Source: an uncultured Gammaproteobacteria bacterium (GTDB lineage Bacteria; Pseudomonadota; Gammaproteobacteria; Pseudomonadales; Pseudohongiellaceae). From it: DNA of 42,423 nt. The DNA lies in assembly GCA_937898685.1 (NCBI GenBank), contig CALEJT010000090.1:1-42423 (forward strand), read 5' to 3'. Below the pieces are notes generated by a model that was not told where the DNA came from, made no database searches, and worked only from the letters and a program-made list of their open reading frames with translations. Within the stretch, counting starts at the first letter, position 1; each line of letters opens with the position of its first letter. Shown here one piece after another: positions 31,934 to 41,404 of this stretch. The translations under genes were made by a program, and so were the position numbers.

Positions 31934-34900
31934 ATGCATATGTCGTCACGTGTCGGCGCCGGAAGGCGCGGGCACCTTTCCATCCTTTCCACCGCCATCG
32001 CTGCCGCACTTGCCGCTCCTGCCGCGCCGCTCTTCGCGCAGGATTCGCAGTCACTCGAAGAGATCATGGTGACGGGTTCGCGCGTCCGCATGTCGGACGG
32101 TTTTACCAACCCGGTACCACTGACCACGATGACGACCGAGGAGCTGTTCGACTTCGCGCCCGGCAGTAGCGTCGCCGAACAGCTCGATGCACTGCCTCAG
32201 TTCTTCGGCAACGTTTCTCTCGAAAATACGCCGACCGGTCTGACGTCCAGCTCCGGCTCCACCTCGCTGGATTTGAGGAACCTGGGTGCCAACCGTACCT
32301 TGGTGCTCTTCGACGGCTACCGCATGGTGCCTTCTTCGAAAGAAGGCGCCGTGCACGTCGACTTCTTCCCCACCGCCCTGGTTCGTAGCGTCGACGTCGT
32401 GACCGGCGGCGCGTCCGCTGCCTACGGTGCCGACGCCGTCGGTGGTGTGACCAACTTCGTGATCGATCGCCAGTTCGAAGGCTTCAAGATGAATGCCAGC
32501 ACCGGCATGAACGAATTCGGCGACGGCGAGCGCTGGACGCTGTCGATGGCCGGTGGCCGCCGCTTCGGGGATCGCCTCAACGTGATCGCCTCGTTCGATG
32601 CCCGGTACATTGCCGGCTTCACCCGCAACGCCGACGAGGTGTCGAAGCAACAGCGTGTCGGCTGGGTAACGAACCCGGCCTGGAACCCGAATGATCCGCC
32701 CGGCACCAATCCGATCCGCATCACGCTGCCCAATGTGGGCACCACGGCCAACTCGGTCTACGGTCTGATCACGGGCACAGGCACGCCGCTGGATTGGCAT
32801 CGCTTCACGCCCGATGGCTCCTCGCTCGTGCCGTTCGACTTCGGTGACGTTTCTTCGGTGAGCGGCCCCAACAGCACGCAGAGCATGTCGGGCGGCGTCG
32901 ACGCTGCGATCTTCAACCAGGCCTACGGCGGCGGTGTCAGCGGCACCAAAGGCGAGAGCCGCTCCGGCTTCATCGGCCTGCAGTACGAAGTCAGCGATAC
33001 TTTCAGCCTGTTCGGCCAATACATGCGTGGCCGCACCATCGCCTCCGACACGCTGCAACGCGGCGGCATCCTGCTTTACGGCAACTGGGCACCGACGGTG
33101 TACAAGGACAACGCCTTCCTGCCCGAGAACGTGCGCCAGATCATGGACGACTATGGGCTCGAGTCCTTCCGTCTGCAGAAGAACGGTTCATTGGAAGGCG
33201 TGCCCGAGCTCGGTCTCGGTACCACCGACCTCAAACTCTTCGACACCAGCTCCTGGAGTGCCGGCTTCGATTGGGATCTGGGCTTCAAGGATTGGCACGT
33301 GCGCGGCGTGTATCAGAAAGGCGTGACGGAGCGCTACTCCAGCTTCGGCAGCCGCTGGCGCATGGACCGTGCGTTCCTCGCCATGGATGCCGTGCGCCAT
33401 CCCGAGACCGGCGCCATCGTGTGCCGCGTGCAGCTGTTCAACCCCACGCCGGAGCAGCTGGCCGCCTCACCCGCGGTTCAGGGCCGCATCTCGCCGCGCA
33501 GCGCGCCCGGCGCCACCAAGCCCGGTGATCCCGGCGCCATTCCGCTGGCCTCGCCGATCGGCCTCGACAATACCGTGCGCGACTGCGTGCCCTACAACAT
33601 CATGGGCGCCGGCAACATCAGCCAGCAGGCGCTGGACTACATCCACGGCCCCTCGCCGAAGATCGCTGTGGGCGAGGTCAAGCAGGACTTCGCCGAGCTC
33701 TTGCTCAACGGCAATCTCGCCGAAGGCTGGGCTGGTCCCATCAACTTCGCGGCCGGTCTGACCTGGCGTGAACAGGACTTCTGGGACGACAACTTCCCCG
33801 AGGACGTCAACTCGCTGGGACCGCCGCTCAACGATCCCGCGCTCGGCATCCAGGGCATCCCGCCCGGCTACACCGGTGGCAGCGCCATCCTGCACTACAT
33901 CTCGGGGATGCCGCGCCTGAGTGGCGACATGTCGGTGTGGGAGTACTTCGGTGAGTTGATCGTGCCCGTATGGGAAGGCAACGTCTTCGGTCATCAGCAG
34001 GACCTCAGCCTCGACCTGGCCTATCGTCGTTCGGACTACGAGCGTAGCGGCGCGGTGGACAGCTGGAAGGTGGGCATCGACTTCCAGGTGCTCGACACCG
34101 TGCGTCTGCGCTTCACCCAGAGCGCCGACGTGCGTGAGCCGACCTTCTCCGAGCTCTACGATTTCCAGGGCACCAACGGCGCCGTGCGCGACCCGCGCTT
34201 CGGCAACACCGAGGTCCAGATCTCGATGGTCAACGGCGGCAACCCCGACCTGAAGCCGGAAGAGGCCGACACCGTGACCGCCGGCATCGTGTGGACACCC
34301 ACCTGGAGCTTCCTCGACGGCCTGCAGGTTTCGCTCGACTGGTACGACGTCACCATCGATGGCGCGGTCAGCAGCCTCGGCGCGCAGCGCATCGTGGACG
34401 AGTGCTTCCGTAACAACGTGCAGAGCCTCTGCGCCCAGATCGAGACCAACGGGCCGAATGGCGAGATCACGCGCCTGTACAACACCTTCCTCAACGTCGC
34501 CCAGGCGACGGTGGAGGGCACGGACCTCGAGATCGCCTATCGCTTCGAGCCCAACTTCTTCGCCAACGAGAACGAGTCCTTCTCCATCCGTGGTCTGGCC
34601 GGCTACGTGCGCGAACGTACCGACACGCCGCTGGGTGGTCGTGCCACGGACCGTTCCGGTGTCAACGGCAGCCCCGACCTCACTGGCGTGCTCACGGCCA
34701 CCTACAACGTGGGGCCGTACTCGTTCCAGATGCAGGGCCGCTACACCGACTCGCTGACCATCGACGGCACCTGGGTGGAAGGCATCGACGTCGACAAGAA
34801 CAAGTTGCCGTCCTACACCTGGTGGAGCGCACGTATCGGCTACTCCGGTGAAACTTCCACCGGTGCGACCTGGCGTGTGGGTCTGAACATCCAGAACGTG

Positions 34901-35014
34901 TTCGACAAAGACCCGATCATCGTTCCCAACGTCAGCACCCGCTTCGCCATCCAGGGCCTGGCAGGCGACACCTTGGGACGTCGCTACAACATCAACTTCG
35001 ACTATTCGTTCTGA
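31934..35014 (+). CDS. TonB-dependent outer-membrane receptor 2
   Basis: Receptor of 1026 residues with GAGGGG 6 nt before the start. A signal peptide ending PLFAQD is followed by EEIMVTGSRVRMSDG, the beginning of the plug. Plug motifs DLRNLGANRTLVLFDGYR, VRSVDVVTGGASAAYGADA and VGGVTNFVID place it in the same subfamily as receptor 1, though it is longer and the barrels differ. The barrel ends YNINFDYSF, with the usual terminal Phe. The long 5' gap with a palindrome suggests regulated, monocistronic expression. The ligand is unknown; the glycosyltransferase cluster follows on the other strand. Confidence 0.94.
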   Translation: MHMSSRVGAGRRGHLSILSTAIAAALAAPAAPLFAQDSQSLEEIMVTGSRVRMSDGFTNPVPLTTMTTEELFDFAPGSSVAEQLDALPQFFGNVSLENTPTGLTSSSGSTSLDLRNLGANRTLVLFDGYRMVPSSKEGAVHVDFFPTALVRSVDVVTGGASAAYGADAVGGVTNFVIDRQFEGFKMNASTGMNEFGDGERWTLSMAGGRRFGDRLNVIASFDARYIAGFTRNADEVSKQQRVGWVTNPAWNPNDPPGTNPIRITLPNVGTTANSVYGLITGTGTPLDWHRFTPDGSSLVPFDFGDVSSVSGPNSTQSMSGGVDAAIFNQAYGGGVSGTKGESRSGFIGLQYEVSDTFSLFGQYMRGRTIASDTLQRGGILLYGNWAPTVYKDNAFLPENVRQIMDDYGLESFRLQKNGSLEGVPELGLGTTDLKLFDTSSWSAGFDWDLGFKDWHVRGVYQKGVTERYSSFGSRWRMDRAFLAMDAVRHPETGAIVCRVQLFNPTPEQLAASPAVQGRISPRSAPGATKPGDPGAIPLASPIGLDNTVRDCVPYNIMGAGNISQQALDYIHGPSPKIAVGEVKQDFAELLLNGNLAEGWAGPINFAAGLTWREQDFWDDNFPEDVNSLGPPLNDPALGIQGIPPGYTGGSAILHYISGMPRLSGDMSVWEYFGELIVPVWEGNVFGHQQDLSLDLAYRRSDYERSGAVDSWKVGIDFQVLDTVRLRFTQSADVREPTFSELYDFQGTNGAVRDPRFGNTEVQISMVNGGNPDLKPEEADTVTAGIVWTPTWSFLDGLQVSLDWYDVTIDGAVSSLGAQRIVDECFRNNVQSLCAQIETNGPNGEITRLYNTFLNVAQATVEGTDLEIAYRFEPNFFANENESFSIRGLAGYVRERTDTPLGGRATDRSGVNGSPDLTGVLTATYNVGPYSFQMQGRYTDSLTIDGTWVEGIDVDKNKLPSYTWWSARIGYSGETSTGATWRVGLNIQNVFDKDPIIVPNVSTRFAIQGLAGDTLGRRYNINFDYSF

Positions 35015-35076
35015 CCTTCCGTCAGTCGGGTAGTCGTCGACACCCTCCGGCCGTTCTTCCCGTTTACGGAAGGACG

Positions 35077-35103
35077 GACGGGGGGCAACTCCCCCCGTCT
35101 TGT
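35077..35103 (+). terminator. Terminator of TonB receptor 2
   Basis: GACGGGGGG (35077-35085) and CCCCCCGTC (35091-35099) form a perfect 9-bp GC stem with loop CAACT, followed by TTGTT. Confidence 0.75.
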
Positions 35104-35188
35104 TCATCTCCGCTTCCTGGCGGAGTTTTCGACATCTGTAGTTCGGATATTGCAGACACGCGCGCTCAGCGACTCTTGGCGCTGGCGA

Positions 35189-35216
35189 GTGCTGCTTGGA
35201 TGGTGCTGCTTGGATG
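35189..35216. repeat. 14-bp tandem duplication
   Basis: GTGCTGCTTGGATG occurs twice head to tail (35189-35202, 35203-35216) in the intergenic region after receptor 2. It is probably a replication-slippage product with no evident function. Confidence 0.7.
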
Positions 35217-35287
35217 AAAGGGCAGGGGAAGGACCCTACCTGCAACCACGCAGTGCGCGTGGCTGCAGGCGGAACTGAGAGGGACTA

Positions 35288-37072
35288 TCAGGCGTCGTTG
35301 GACGGCGTAGCGGCAGCAGGTGCCGACGCTTTGGTGGCCTTGGCTCTTACCGCTTTGGCGCGAGCTGGCGCTGCGGCGACCTGAGCCGGAGCCGTTTCCT
35401 GACGAAGCGCCGCGACCTTGGCCGCCTTGGCCTTGGCGGGCTTCTTGGCGGCGGCTTTCGCAGCTTTCGCCTTCGGGGCGGTTTTCTTCTGAGCCGGTGC
35501 CTTCGCCGCTTTCACAGCCTTCGGAGCGGCCGCTACTTTGGCGCGCTTCGCTTTGGCCGGTGCTTTCTTGGCCTTGGCGGCAGCTTTTTTCGGAGCTTGT
35601 TTGACCACTGCCTTCTTGGCGGCTTTGACCTTCGGCGCGGCTTTCACGACGGCCTTCTTCGCTACTTTGGCTTTCTTGGGCGCAGCCTTGGCTTTGGTTT
35701 TCGCTGCTACCTTGGTCTTCAGCTTCGGCGTTACCTTGGCTTTCGCTTTGCTCACTGCCTTGGTTTTCGGTGCCGCTTTCGCTTTGGCTTTGGTCTTGGG
35801 AGCCGCTTTCGCCTTGGTGGCTGCCTTGGGTGCGGCTTTCACCTTCGGAGTGGCCTTGGCTTTCGGTTGCGCTTTGGTTTTTGCTTTCGCTTTGGCTTTC
35901 GCCTTCGGTACTGCTTTCACTTTGCTCTTACTGCCTTTGGTTGACGGAGTAGCTGCCTTCTTCTTGCTCTTCTTGGCATCAGCGGGCTTTTTTCTGGACG
36001 CAGCCTTGCTCTTCTTCGGAGCGGCCTTCTTGGTGGCTTTTGCTTTGGGCTTCGTCTTGGCCTTGGCGGGAGCGGCGCTGGTGGTGGCCACCGCGACGCC
36101 AGCCTGCTGCATGCTGAGCTTGAGAGTTTCGAGATTCTTGATGGCATCTGCGTAGTTCGGACGCAGACGCAATGCGGTTTCGAGCGATTCTTTCGCGGCG
36201 GCGAAGTCGCCCATGATGCGCTGCAGGTTGCCGAGGTTGTTGTGGGCTTCCGGCAGATTCGGGTTGATCTTGAGCGCTTGCTGATAAGAAGCGACGGCTT
36301 CATCGAGGCGCTGCAACTGCTTGTAGGCCACACCGAGGTTGCAGTGCGGCGCAGCGTAGTTGGGATCGATGGCGATGGCACGCTTGTAGAACGCGGTAGC
36401 TTTCTCGATCTCACCAAGCTGCTGGAACAGCATGCCGAGCGTGTTCTGATACTCGGCCACCTTCGGTTGCATGATGATGGCCTGCTGGATCAGCGGCATG
36501 GCCTTCTGGAAATCACCCTGCGAACGATAGATGTCACCGAGGCCATGCAGCGCCGCATGGTTGTCCGGGTGAATCGACAAGGCTTTCTGGTAATGCTTGA
36601 TGGCGCGATCGACCTTGCGTTCGGCAAGCGCCTTCTTCGCGTTGCGAATCTCATGACCAGCAGGATCACGGCTGGCGAGTTCGTCGTTGATCTGCTCGAT
36701 GCGTTTCTCCACCTGTGGGCTTGGGTGGTATTTCAGCGCTTCCTGATAGATCTGCACCGCGCGCTCGAGCTCGCCCAGGATCTGCATCGCCAAACCCATC
36801 TGCGCCAGAATCTCGGCGCGTGTGGCGGCGCCTACTTCCGCCTGTTTTTCCGGCGGTGCGTTCTTGATGCCCAACCACAACTGCTTGAGCAGTTCCAAGG
36901 CTTTCATGTTGTTGCCGGTGCGGTTGTAGATGAGCGCGAGGCCCATCATGGCGGCACCATTGTTGGGAACGCTTTTGAGGACAGCAGAGTAGAGGGCGTA
37001 GGCGCGTTCGAAATCGAAGGCTTTGAGATAGTTGCCGGCTTGGTCTAGCGATTGCTGGATCGATGCGTTCAT
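35288..37072 (-). CDS. TPR protein with a histone H1-like Lys/Ala/Pro tail
   Basis: Protein of 594 residues with two very different halves. Residues of about 10-320 are tandem tetratricopeptide repeats (for example KAMPLIQQAIIMQPKVAEYQ, AIAIDPNYAAPHCNLGVAYK, ALKINPNLPEAHNNLGNLQR), a helical protein-binding scaffold like those of O-GlcNAc-transferase-type proteins, but with no catalytic domain. Residues from about 331 to the end are almost only Lys, Ala, Pro, Thr and Val in KAK/PKAK/AAPK patterns, as in bacterial histone H1-like proteins, and should be disordered and strongly basic. No signal peptide. The tail could bind nucleic acid or acidic glycans. It precedes nothing on its strand and lies 126 bp after a glycosyltransferase gene; joint expression is likely. 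Confidence 0.88.
   Translation of the reverse strand: MNASIQQSLDQAGNYLKAFDFERAYALYSAVLKSVPNNGAAMMGLALIYNRTGNNMKALELLKQLWLGIKNAPPEKQAEVGAATRAEILAQMGLAMQILGELERAVQIYQEALKYHPSPQVEKRIEQINDELASRDPAGHEIRNAKKALAERKVDRAIKHYQKALSIHPDNHAALHGLGDIYRSQGDFQKAMPLIQQAIIMQPKVAEYQNTLGMLFQQLGEIEKATAFYKRAIAIDPNYAAPHCNLGVAYKQLQRLDEAVASYQQALKINPNLPEAHNNLGNLQRIMGDFAAAKESLETALRLRPNYADAIKNLETLKLSMQQAGVAVATTSAAPAKAKTKPKAKATKKAAPKKSKAASRKKPADAKKSKKKAATPSTKGSKSKVKAVPKAKAKAKAKTKAQPKAKATPKVKAAPKAATKAKAAPKTKAKAKAAPKTKAVSKAKAKVTPKLKTKVAAKTKAKAAPKKAKVAKKAVVKAAPKVKAAKKAVVKQAPKKAAAKAKKAPAKAKRAKVAAAPKAVKAAKAPAQKKTAPKAKAAKAAAKKPAKAKAAKVAALRQETAPAQVAAAPARAKAVRAKATKASAPAAATPSNDA
35390..36075. repeat. Low-complexity coding repeat (Lys/Ala tail)
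   Basis: The DNA encoding the basic tail is an irregular repeat of short units such as GCTTTGGC and CCTTGGCTTT. It is likely to expand and contract by slippage. On the opposite strand it gives a false Ala/Leu/Phe-rich open frame. Confidence 0.8.
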
Positions 37073-37198
37073 TGGGGCTTGTTTTCCTTACTCGTTGTAT
37101 TCCGTGACCATCCGCGCCTTCCTCCTGCAGGGAAGGTCGGAGGTTGTCGTCCCTTCAACTGCAACGGTTGCAACAGTGGGACATTCTGCACCTTCGTC

Positions 37199-38431
37199 TC
37201 AACGCCCGCGCAGACGTCGCAACATCTCCAAGTGCTTGGGATAAATCACTTGATCGAAGTCCAAGGTCTTGACGATTTGCTTGCGTGCCGCGCGTGCCAG
37301 CTTGCGGTATGGAACGGGGTCCGATAATACCGAAATTATCGTGGTCGCGAGTATCTCCTTCGAGAAAAACGGTACCAACAAACCGGTCTTGCCCGGCTTG
37401 ATGAACTCACGTACCGGCGGAGTGTCCGATCCGATCACGATGCACTCGGCAGCCATGGCTTCGAGCATCGACCAGGAGAGTACGAAGGGATAGGTGAGAT
37501 AGACATGAGCACGCGAAATGCGCAGGGCGCTCAGATAGTCCTCGTATGAAAGAATGCCGGCGAAGTGCACACGATCCCAAGGCACACGATCACCGAGTTC
37601 CTTCTCCAAGGTCTGACGCCACGTGAGTTTGTTCGGTGCCTTCGGCCCGTAATGCAATTTGTCGCCACCGACGATCAACACGCGGGCTTCCGGGCGTGCG
37701 CGCAGGACCAGTGGCAAGGTGCGCATGAAGATGTGGAAACCACGATAGGGATCGAGACCGCGGTTGACGTAGGTCAACACCTCATCCCCCTGACGCAACA
37801 CGGTGCCATCGGCCAGAGTCAATTCCACGTTCTCGGCAGGCGTCACCAGATCGGTCTCGATGCCCTCGTGCAGGACGTCGATGCTGTCGTGATAGATGTC
37901 CGGAAAACGGCTGCGTTGCCAACCAGTGGGACTGAGGCGAATGTCGCAGCTTTCCAGTGAGTGCAGCTGAACCGTGTTCATCGCGCGCACGCGGAAGAGA
38001 TCGTTCAACGAGGTCGGAAATTCAGGGTCGAAACCGACGTCGGCGCCATGGGCGCGATAGTAGAACTCGAAGAGACCGACCACGGTCGCATCCGGAAAGA
38101 TCTCCTTCAGGAACAAGCCATCGCCCCAACCGGGGTGCACGTAGATCACGGCGGGATCGAAGCCGTTGTACTTTTCCTTCAGCAAACGGCGTACCACTTG
38201 TTGGCCACGACGCACTGCGGCTTCGAAGTTGCGCACGTAGGGATGGGTTTCCTTGCCGTAGGATTCCGGCGCTTCGTACGTGAAGTGGGTGGCGTCCGGG
38301 ATGGGGTTGTCCTTGCCGATCCAACTTTCATCGCCCAGCGTGAATACGCGAAAACCGCGCTGCTTGCTGAGGCGTTTTGCGAGCTGGCGGAATTGCCCGG
38401 GGAAATTGGGGTGAATGAATAATACGTCCAC
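37199..38431 (-). CDS. Family 4 glycosyltransferase
   Basis: Cytoplasmic GT-B enzyme of 410 residues. The N-terminus MDVLFIHPNFPGQFRQLAKR matches the N-terminal domain of the 'glycosyl transferase family 4 group' (Pfam Glyco_trans_4_3). The C-terminal domain has VNRGLDPYRGFHIFMRTL, VLIVGGDKLHYG, and the donor-binding region YPFVLSWSMLEAMAAECIVI with the conserved Glu, then SDTPPVREF. It transfers a sugar from a nucleotide donor with retention of configuration; donor and acceptor are unknown. It starts 3 bp after the stop of the family 2 enzyme, so both are one transcription unit. Confidence 0.9.
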   Translation of the reverse strand: MDVLFIHPNFPGQFRQLAKRLSKQRGFRVFTLGDESWIGKDNPIPDATHFTYEAPESYGKETHPYVRNFEAAVRRGQQVVRRLLKEKYNGFDPAVIYVHPGWGDGLFLKEIFPDATVVGLFEFYYRAHGADVGFDPEFPTSLNDLFRVRAMNTVQLHSLESCDIRLSPTGWQRSRFPDIYHDSIDVLHEGIETDLVTPAENVELTLADGTVLRQGDEVLTYVNRGLDPYRGFHIFMRTLPLVLRARPEARVLIVGGDKLHYGPKAPNKLTWRQTLEKELGDRVPWDRVHFAGILSYEDYLSALRISRAHVYLTYPFVLSWSMLEAMAAECIVIGSDTPPVREFIKPGKTGLLVPFFSKEILATTIISVLSDPVPYRKLARAARKQIVKTLDFDQVIYPKHLEMLRRLRGR

Positions 38432-38434
38432 TGC

Positions 38435-41263
38435 TCAGTCCCTGATTTTCGTCGCTTTGCGCGCACCGGCTGCCTTGGCGGGTTTCTGCTTGCCTTTCCC
38501 AGTCTTGCCAGTCGAAGCACTAGCTTGTTCTTGTTTCCCTTCCGCAAGAGATGAGTTGGAAACGAAGGCCGAGCGCACTCTTGCTGCCACTTGCTGCTGC
38601 AGATGTTTGACGATGGCGCCTTCAGCCTTTTCCGGCTGCCACAACTTGTTGGCGTGCGCGCGCAGTTTGCTGATGAGTGCCTTCTGCATGGGCCAGATTT
38701 CGTCGACCTGTTGCAAGGCCTCCTCGGCAAAGGGCAATTGCGAGCCGTCCAACACGAGTACCGAGTACGAGGCCGGTGTTTTCGGTGGCGTATGAGTGGG
38801 GAAGCGTTTGGCCAAGGTGGAGTCGTGCAAGGTCAGCACCACTTCACTCACCCTGGGCTTGGTGGTTTTGCCATCGAGAATCTGCTCGTATACCAAGGCG
38901 CCGGCTTCCAGCAGTTCCTTCTTGATGCGTTGCGCCACGGCTCCCGCGCAGGCTTCTTCGGTGCCGCGCAGTACGACGCGCAGCTTGTCGTCGAGTAAGT
39001 CGCCGAGGGGCTTAGCAGTGGTCGAGCGGACGCTTTTCAGTGCGGGTAACGCAGTGTCTTTGGTGAGTTTAGGATCGATCAGTACATAGCGATCGAATTG
39101 CGCGAAGCTGGGATTCTTCTGCCACGCGCTCAGAGCAGCAAGGTCGGAGATCACGCAGGCTGTGCGGAGGTCCGCGCGTTGATTGCGCAGCTGACGCAGG
39201 TCATAGCCGGGATGTAGTGCGACCAGGACGTGACAGTCCTGCACCTGCAGCCAGTTCCTGTCGGCGCTCAGGATCAGAATGCGCGCATGGGGCCAGGTGG
39301 CCTCGAGGGCTGCGGCGAACTTCAGCGCTGCATCCAAGGCGGCAGGGCCAACCTCGCTTTCCAGAGAGGCGATGGCAAGCCCAATGGTCAGCGTTTCGCC
39401 CGTCAGCTCATGAGTGCCATTGCGCAGATCGCGCCAGTATTCGCGCTTCAGCCACAGGCCGAGTTGCTCCGCCAGACGGTCCTGGTTGTTGACGTGATGC
39501 ACCAGCATTCCCGGCTCGCGTCCAGTCAGACGGGTGTAGCCATGGTGATGCAGGGCCTGCAGGTCGTTGTGGCAGATCAAGGCGCCGCGCTGTTTGAGAC
39601 GCAGGCAAAGCTCGACGTCTTCGAAGCCGTAGAAGTAGCGCTCGTCGAAGCCACCGATCTGCATGAAGAGCTGTTTGCGACAGAGCAGCACGGCGCCAGT
39701 CACTCCCGGCATGGCCGTTGGCGCGAATACGCTCACCTCGGGATCGCTTTCCGGCGTTACTTCGTAGGGCCAGTAACTGTCGTCCTCCAACAGGAAGCGG
39801 ATGCCCAGGTGCTGGATCTCCGGGCTCTGGCGGCTCTGCCGCAAGCTGCCGTCGGAGTTGAAGGTGGTCTTCAACAAGCGCACACCCACCGCAGCGACCT
39901 TCTTGTCGGCCAGGGTGGCCAGCATCGTGGGCAGGGCATCGTGTTGCCACACGATGTCATTGTTCAGGAACAAAAGGTTCTCGGAGCGGGCCAGCTTGGC
40001 TCCGCGGTTACAGGAGGCGGAGAACGAGTCATTGCGATCGAGCGGCACTACGTGGAGCGGCAATTTGCTTTGCCATCGATGCAGAACGCGCAGGCTACTG
40101 TCGGTGGAGGCGTGGTCGATCACGATGAACTCGGCCGGCACGCTGTTGTGCTTCTCGAAGCTGGCAAAGAGATGGTCGAGGCAAGGGCCGCCGTTGCGAT
40201 TGAGGATGATGATCGAGACCTCGGGCTTCTCCACCTTGGCCGCCGCCTTGCCGGGGAGGAAACGCGGCGGTGGCAGGGCGTCCGTAGCGCCTTCCTGGGC
40301 GCGCTGCCGTGCGGCTTCCAAGGTCATTCCTGGCACCAGGTGCTGATAGGTCACTGCCTTACTCGTCAGGAGGGCACCGGTATTTCTACTGAGTAGGTTG
40401 ACCTGATGCGGACGTCCATCCTTGAGGATGGGGGGCAAGGGGATATCGAAGCCGCTGAAGGCAGCTTCCTCGGGAAGCAGCTTCAACTCGCGCAGGATGT
40501 CGAAGCGAACCAGGTTTGGACGCACTGTGGCGTGGGGTTCGTTGTCGATCAGCAGCAGCAAATCCTGTAGGGCCAAAGGGTCGGCCATGTCCAGAGCCCA
40601 GCCGCGGATGCCTTCGGGACTGATTCTTTCGATTGCACCGAGAAGGTGCTTGGCCTCTTGCTGTGCCCGCTTGCGCAGCACGATTCCCTGACAGCTGAAT
40701 TCCAGATTGCGCCAGTCGATGGTGGTCAACTGATCGGTGCTGAAACTGAAAATGTGCGAGCAACCGTCGCGCGTGGCCCCGGGTTGGGGATGCAGTGGCA
40801 GTTGGAGGAGTACGCGGTCGTCCCGGCGGACCTGGACTTTGGGTAGCGGGTTGGGCACCTGACCGCGAAACCCTACCCATCCATTCAGGGCATCTCCCAG
40901 GTGGACCGGGGGGGTGAATTCCCCGAAACAATCGCCCCAATGCCAGGTCAGCGACGCCTTGGGCGTAGTGGGCTGTGTCGCCCAGTCCAGCACATCCACC
41001 TGCAGCTGATGTTTCCAGCCGTCATAAACCTCTGCCGGTAACGGGAGCTGAAAGCCACAGTCGGCCACTGGCGGTGTGGCTTCGGCAAAGATCTCGGGCG
41101 GGATGGGGTGCCCAGTGAGAGCCGTAACGGGAGGCTGGCCGTCGATGCGTAGCCGCAGCTCCAACACGGGGCGGAGGCGGTCGTAGGCCCAACCCACGAC
41201 CATGCCATGTATCACTTGAACGGGGGAAAGCGCTTTATCGAGGGGGCGGGGGGGCTTGGCCAT
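38435..41263 (-). CDS. Multidomain family 2 glycosyltransferase
   Basis: Large protein of 942 residues. Two N-terminal beta-rich modules share a GWAxD core: HGMVVGWAYDRLRPVLELRL (residues about 19-38) and GIRGWALDMADPLALQDLLL, each followed by a GF..PLP...DG..HQ pattern. A family 2 catalytic domain starts near residue 349: VSIIILNRNGG, VIDHASTDSS, LLFLNNDIVW (metal-binding D436) and GFDERYFYGFEDVELCLR (catalytic ED). Beyond about residue 600 is an extra region of unclear fold, partly like the N-terminal half of a GT-B enzyme, then a Lys/Gln/Ala-rich basic tail (GKTGKGKQKPAKAAGARKA). It probably builds a surface glycan or glycosylates a protein; the RTX gene lies just upstream on the same strand. 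Confidence 0.88.
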   Translation of the reverse strand: MAKPPRPLDKALSPVQVIHGMVVGWAYDRLRPVLELRLRIDGQPPVTALTGHPIPPEIFAEATPPVADCGFQLPLPAEVYDGWKHQLQVDVLDWATQPTTPKASLTWHWGDCFGEFTPPVHLGDALNGWVGFRGQVPNPLPKVQVRRDDRVLLQLPLHPQPGATRDGCSHIFSFSTDQLTTIDWRNLEFSCQGIVLRKRAQQEAKHLLGAIERISPEGIRGWALDMADPLALQDLLLLIDNEPHATVRPNLVRFDILRELKLLPEEAAFSGFDIPLPPILKDGRPHQVNLLSRNTGALLTSKAVTYQHLVPGMTLEAARQRAQEGATDALPPPRFLPGKAAAKVEKPEVSIIILNRNGGPCLDHLFASFEKHNSVPAEFIVIDHASTDSSLRVLHRWQSKLPLHVVPLDRNDSFSASCNRGAKLARSENLLFLNNDIVWQHDALPTMLATLADKKVAAVGVRLLKTTFNSDGSLRQSRQSPEIQHLGIRFLLEDDSYWPYEVTPESDPEVSVFAPTAMPGVTGAVLLCRKQLFMQIGGFDERYFYGFEDVELCLRLKQRGALICHNDLQALHHHGYTRLTGREPGMLVHHVNNQDRLAEQLGLWLKREYWRDLRNGTHELTGETLTIGLAIASLESEVGPAALDAALKFAAALEATWPHARILILSADRNWLQVQDCHVLVALHPGYDLRQLRNQRADLRTACVISDLAALSAWQKNPSFAQFDRYVLIDPKLTKDTALPALKSVRSTTAKPLGDLLDDKLRVVLRGTEEACAGAVAQRIKKELLEAGALVYEQILDGKTTKPRVSEVVLTLHDSTLAKRFPTHTPPKTPASYSVLVLDGSQLPFAEEALQQVDEIWPMQKALISKLRAHANKLWQPEKAEGAIVKHLQQQVAARVRSAFVSNSSLAEGKQEQASASTGKTGKGKQKPAKAAGARKATKIRD

Positions 41264-41352
41264 GAAGTCGAAGCTAGAGGGTCAGTAATGAGCCCAGCGA
41301 CGAGGGCTCCCATCCTTTGGGATATAAGCGTATCCGAATTTTCAGGCAGTAG

Positions 41353-41384
41353 AAAAAACAAGGGCCCGTTAAACGAGCCCTTGT
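41353..41384 (-). terminator. Intrinsic terminator of the RTX gene
   Basis: ACAAGGGC (41358-41365) and GCCCTTGT (41377-41384) with further inner CGTT/AACG pairing form a stem-loop followed on the minus strand by six T. It separates the RTX gene from the glycosyltransferases. Confidence 0.88.
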
Positions 41385-41404
41385 GTACTGCTTAGTCAGA
41401 TGGA

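Noticed and set aside
33467..35245. 592-residue minus-strand frame
   Set aside because: Antisense to the barrel of TonB receptor 2, Val/Glu/Gly/His-rich, no motif. It is a shadow of the real gene.
35390..36075. Repetitive DNA considered as a CRISPR array or minisatellite
   Set aside because: The units are short, irregular and in frame with a coding tail; there are no constant repeats with unique spacers.
35538..36155. Plus-strand Ala/Leu/Phe-rich frame that looks like a membrane protein
   Set aside because: It is the complement of the Lys/Ala codons of the H1-like tail; the hydrophobic look is an artefact of the repeat.
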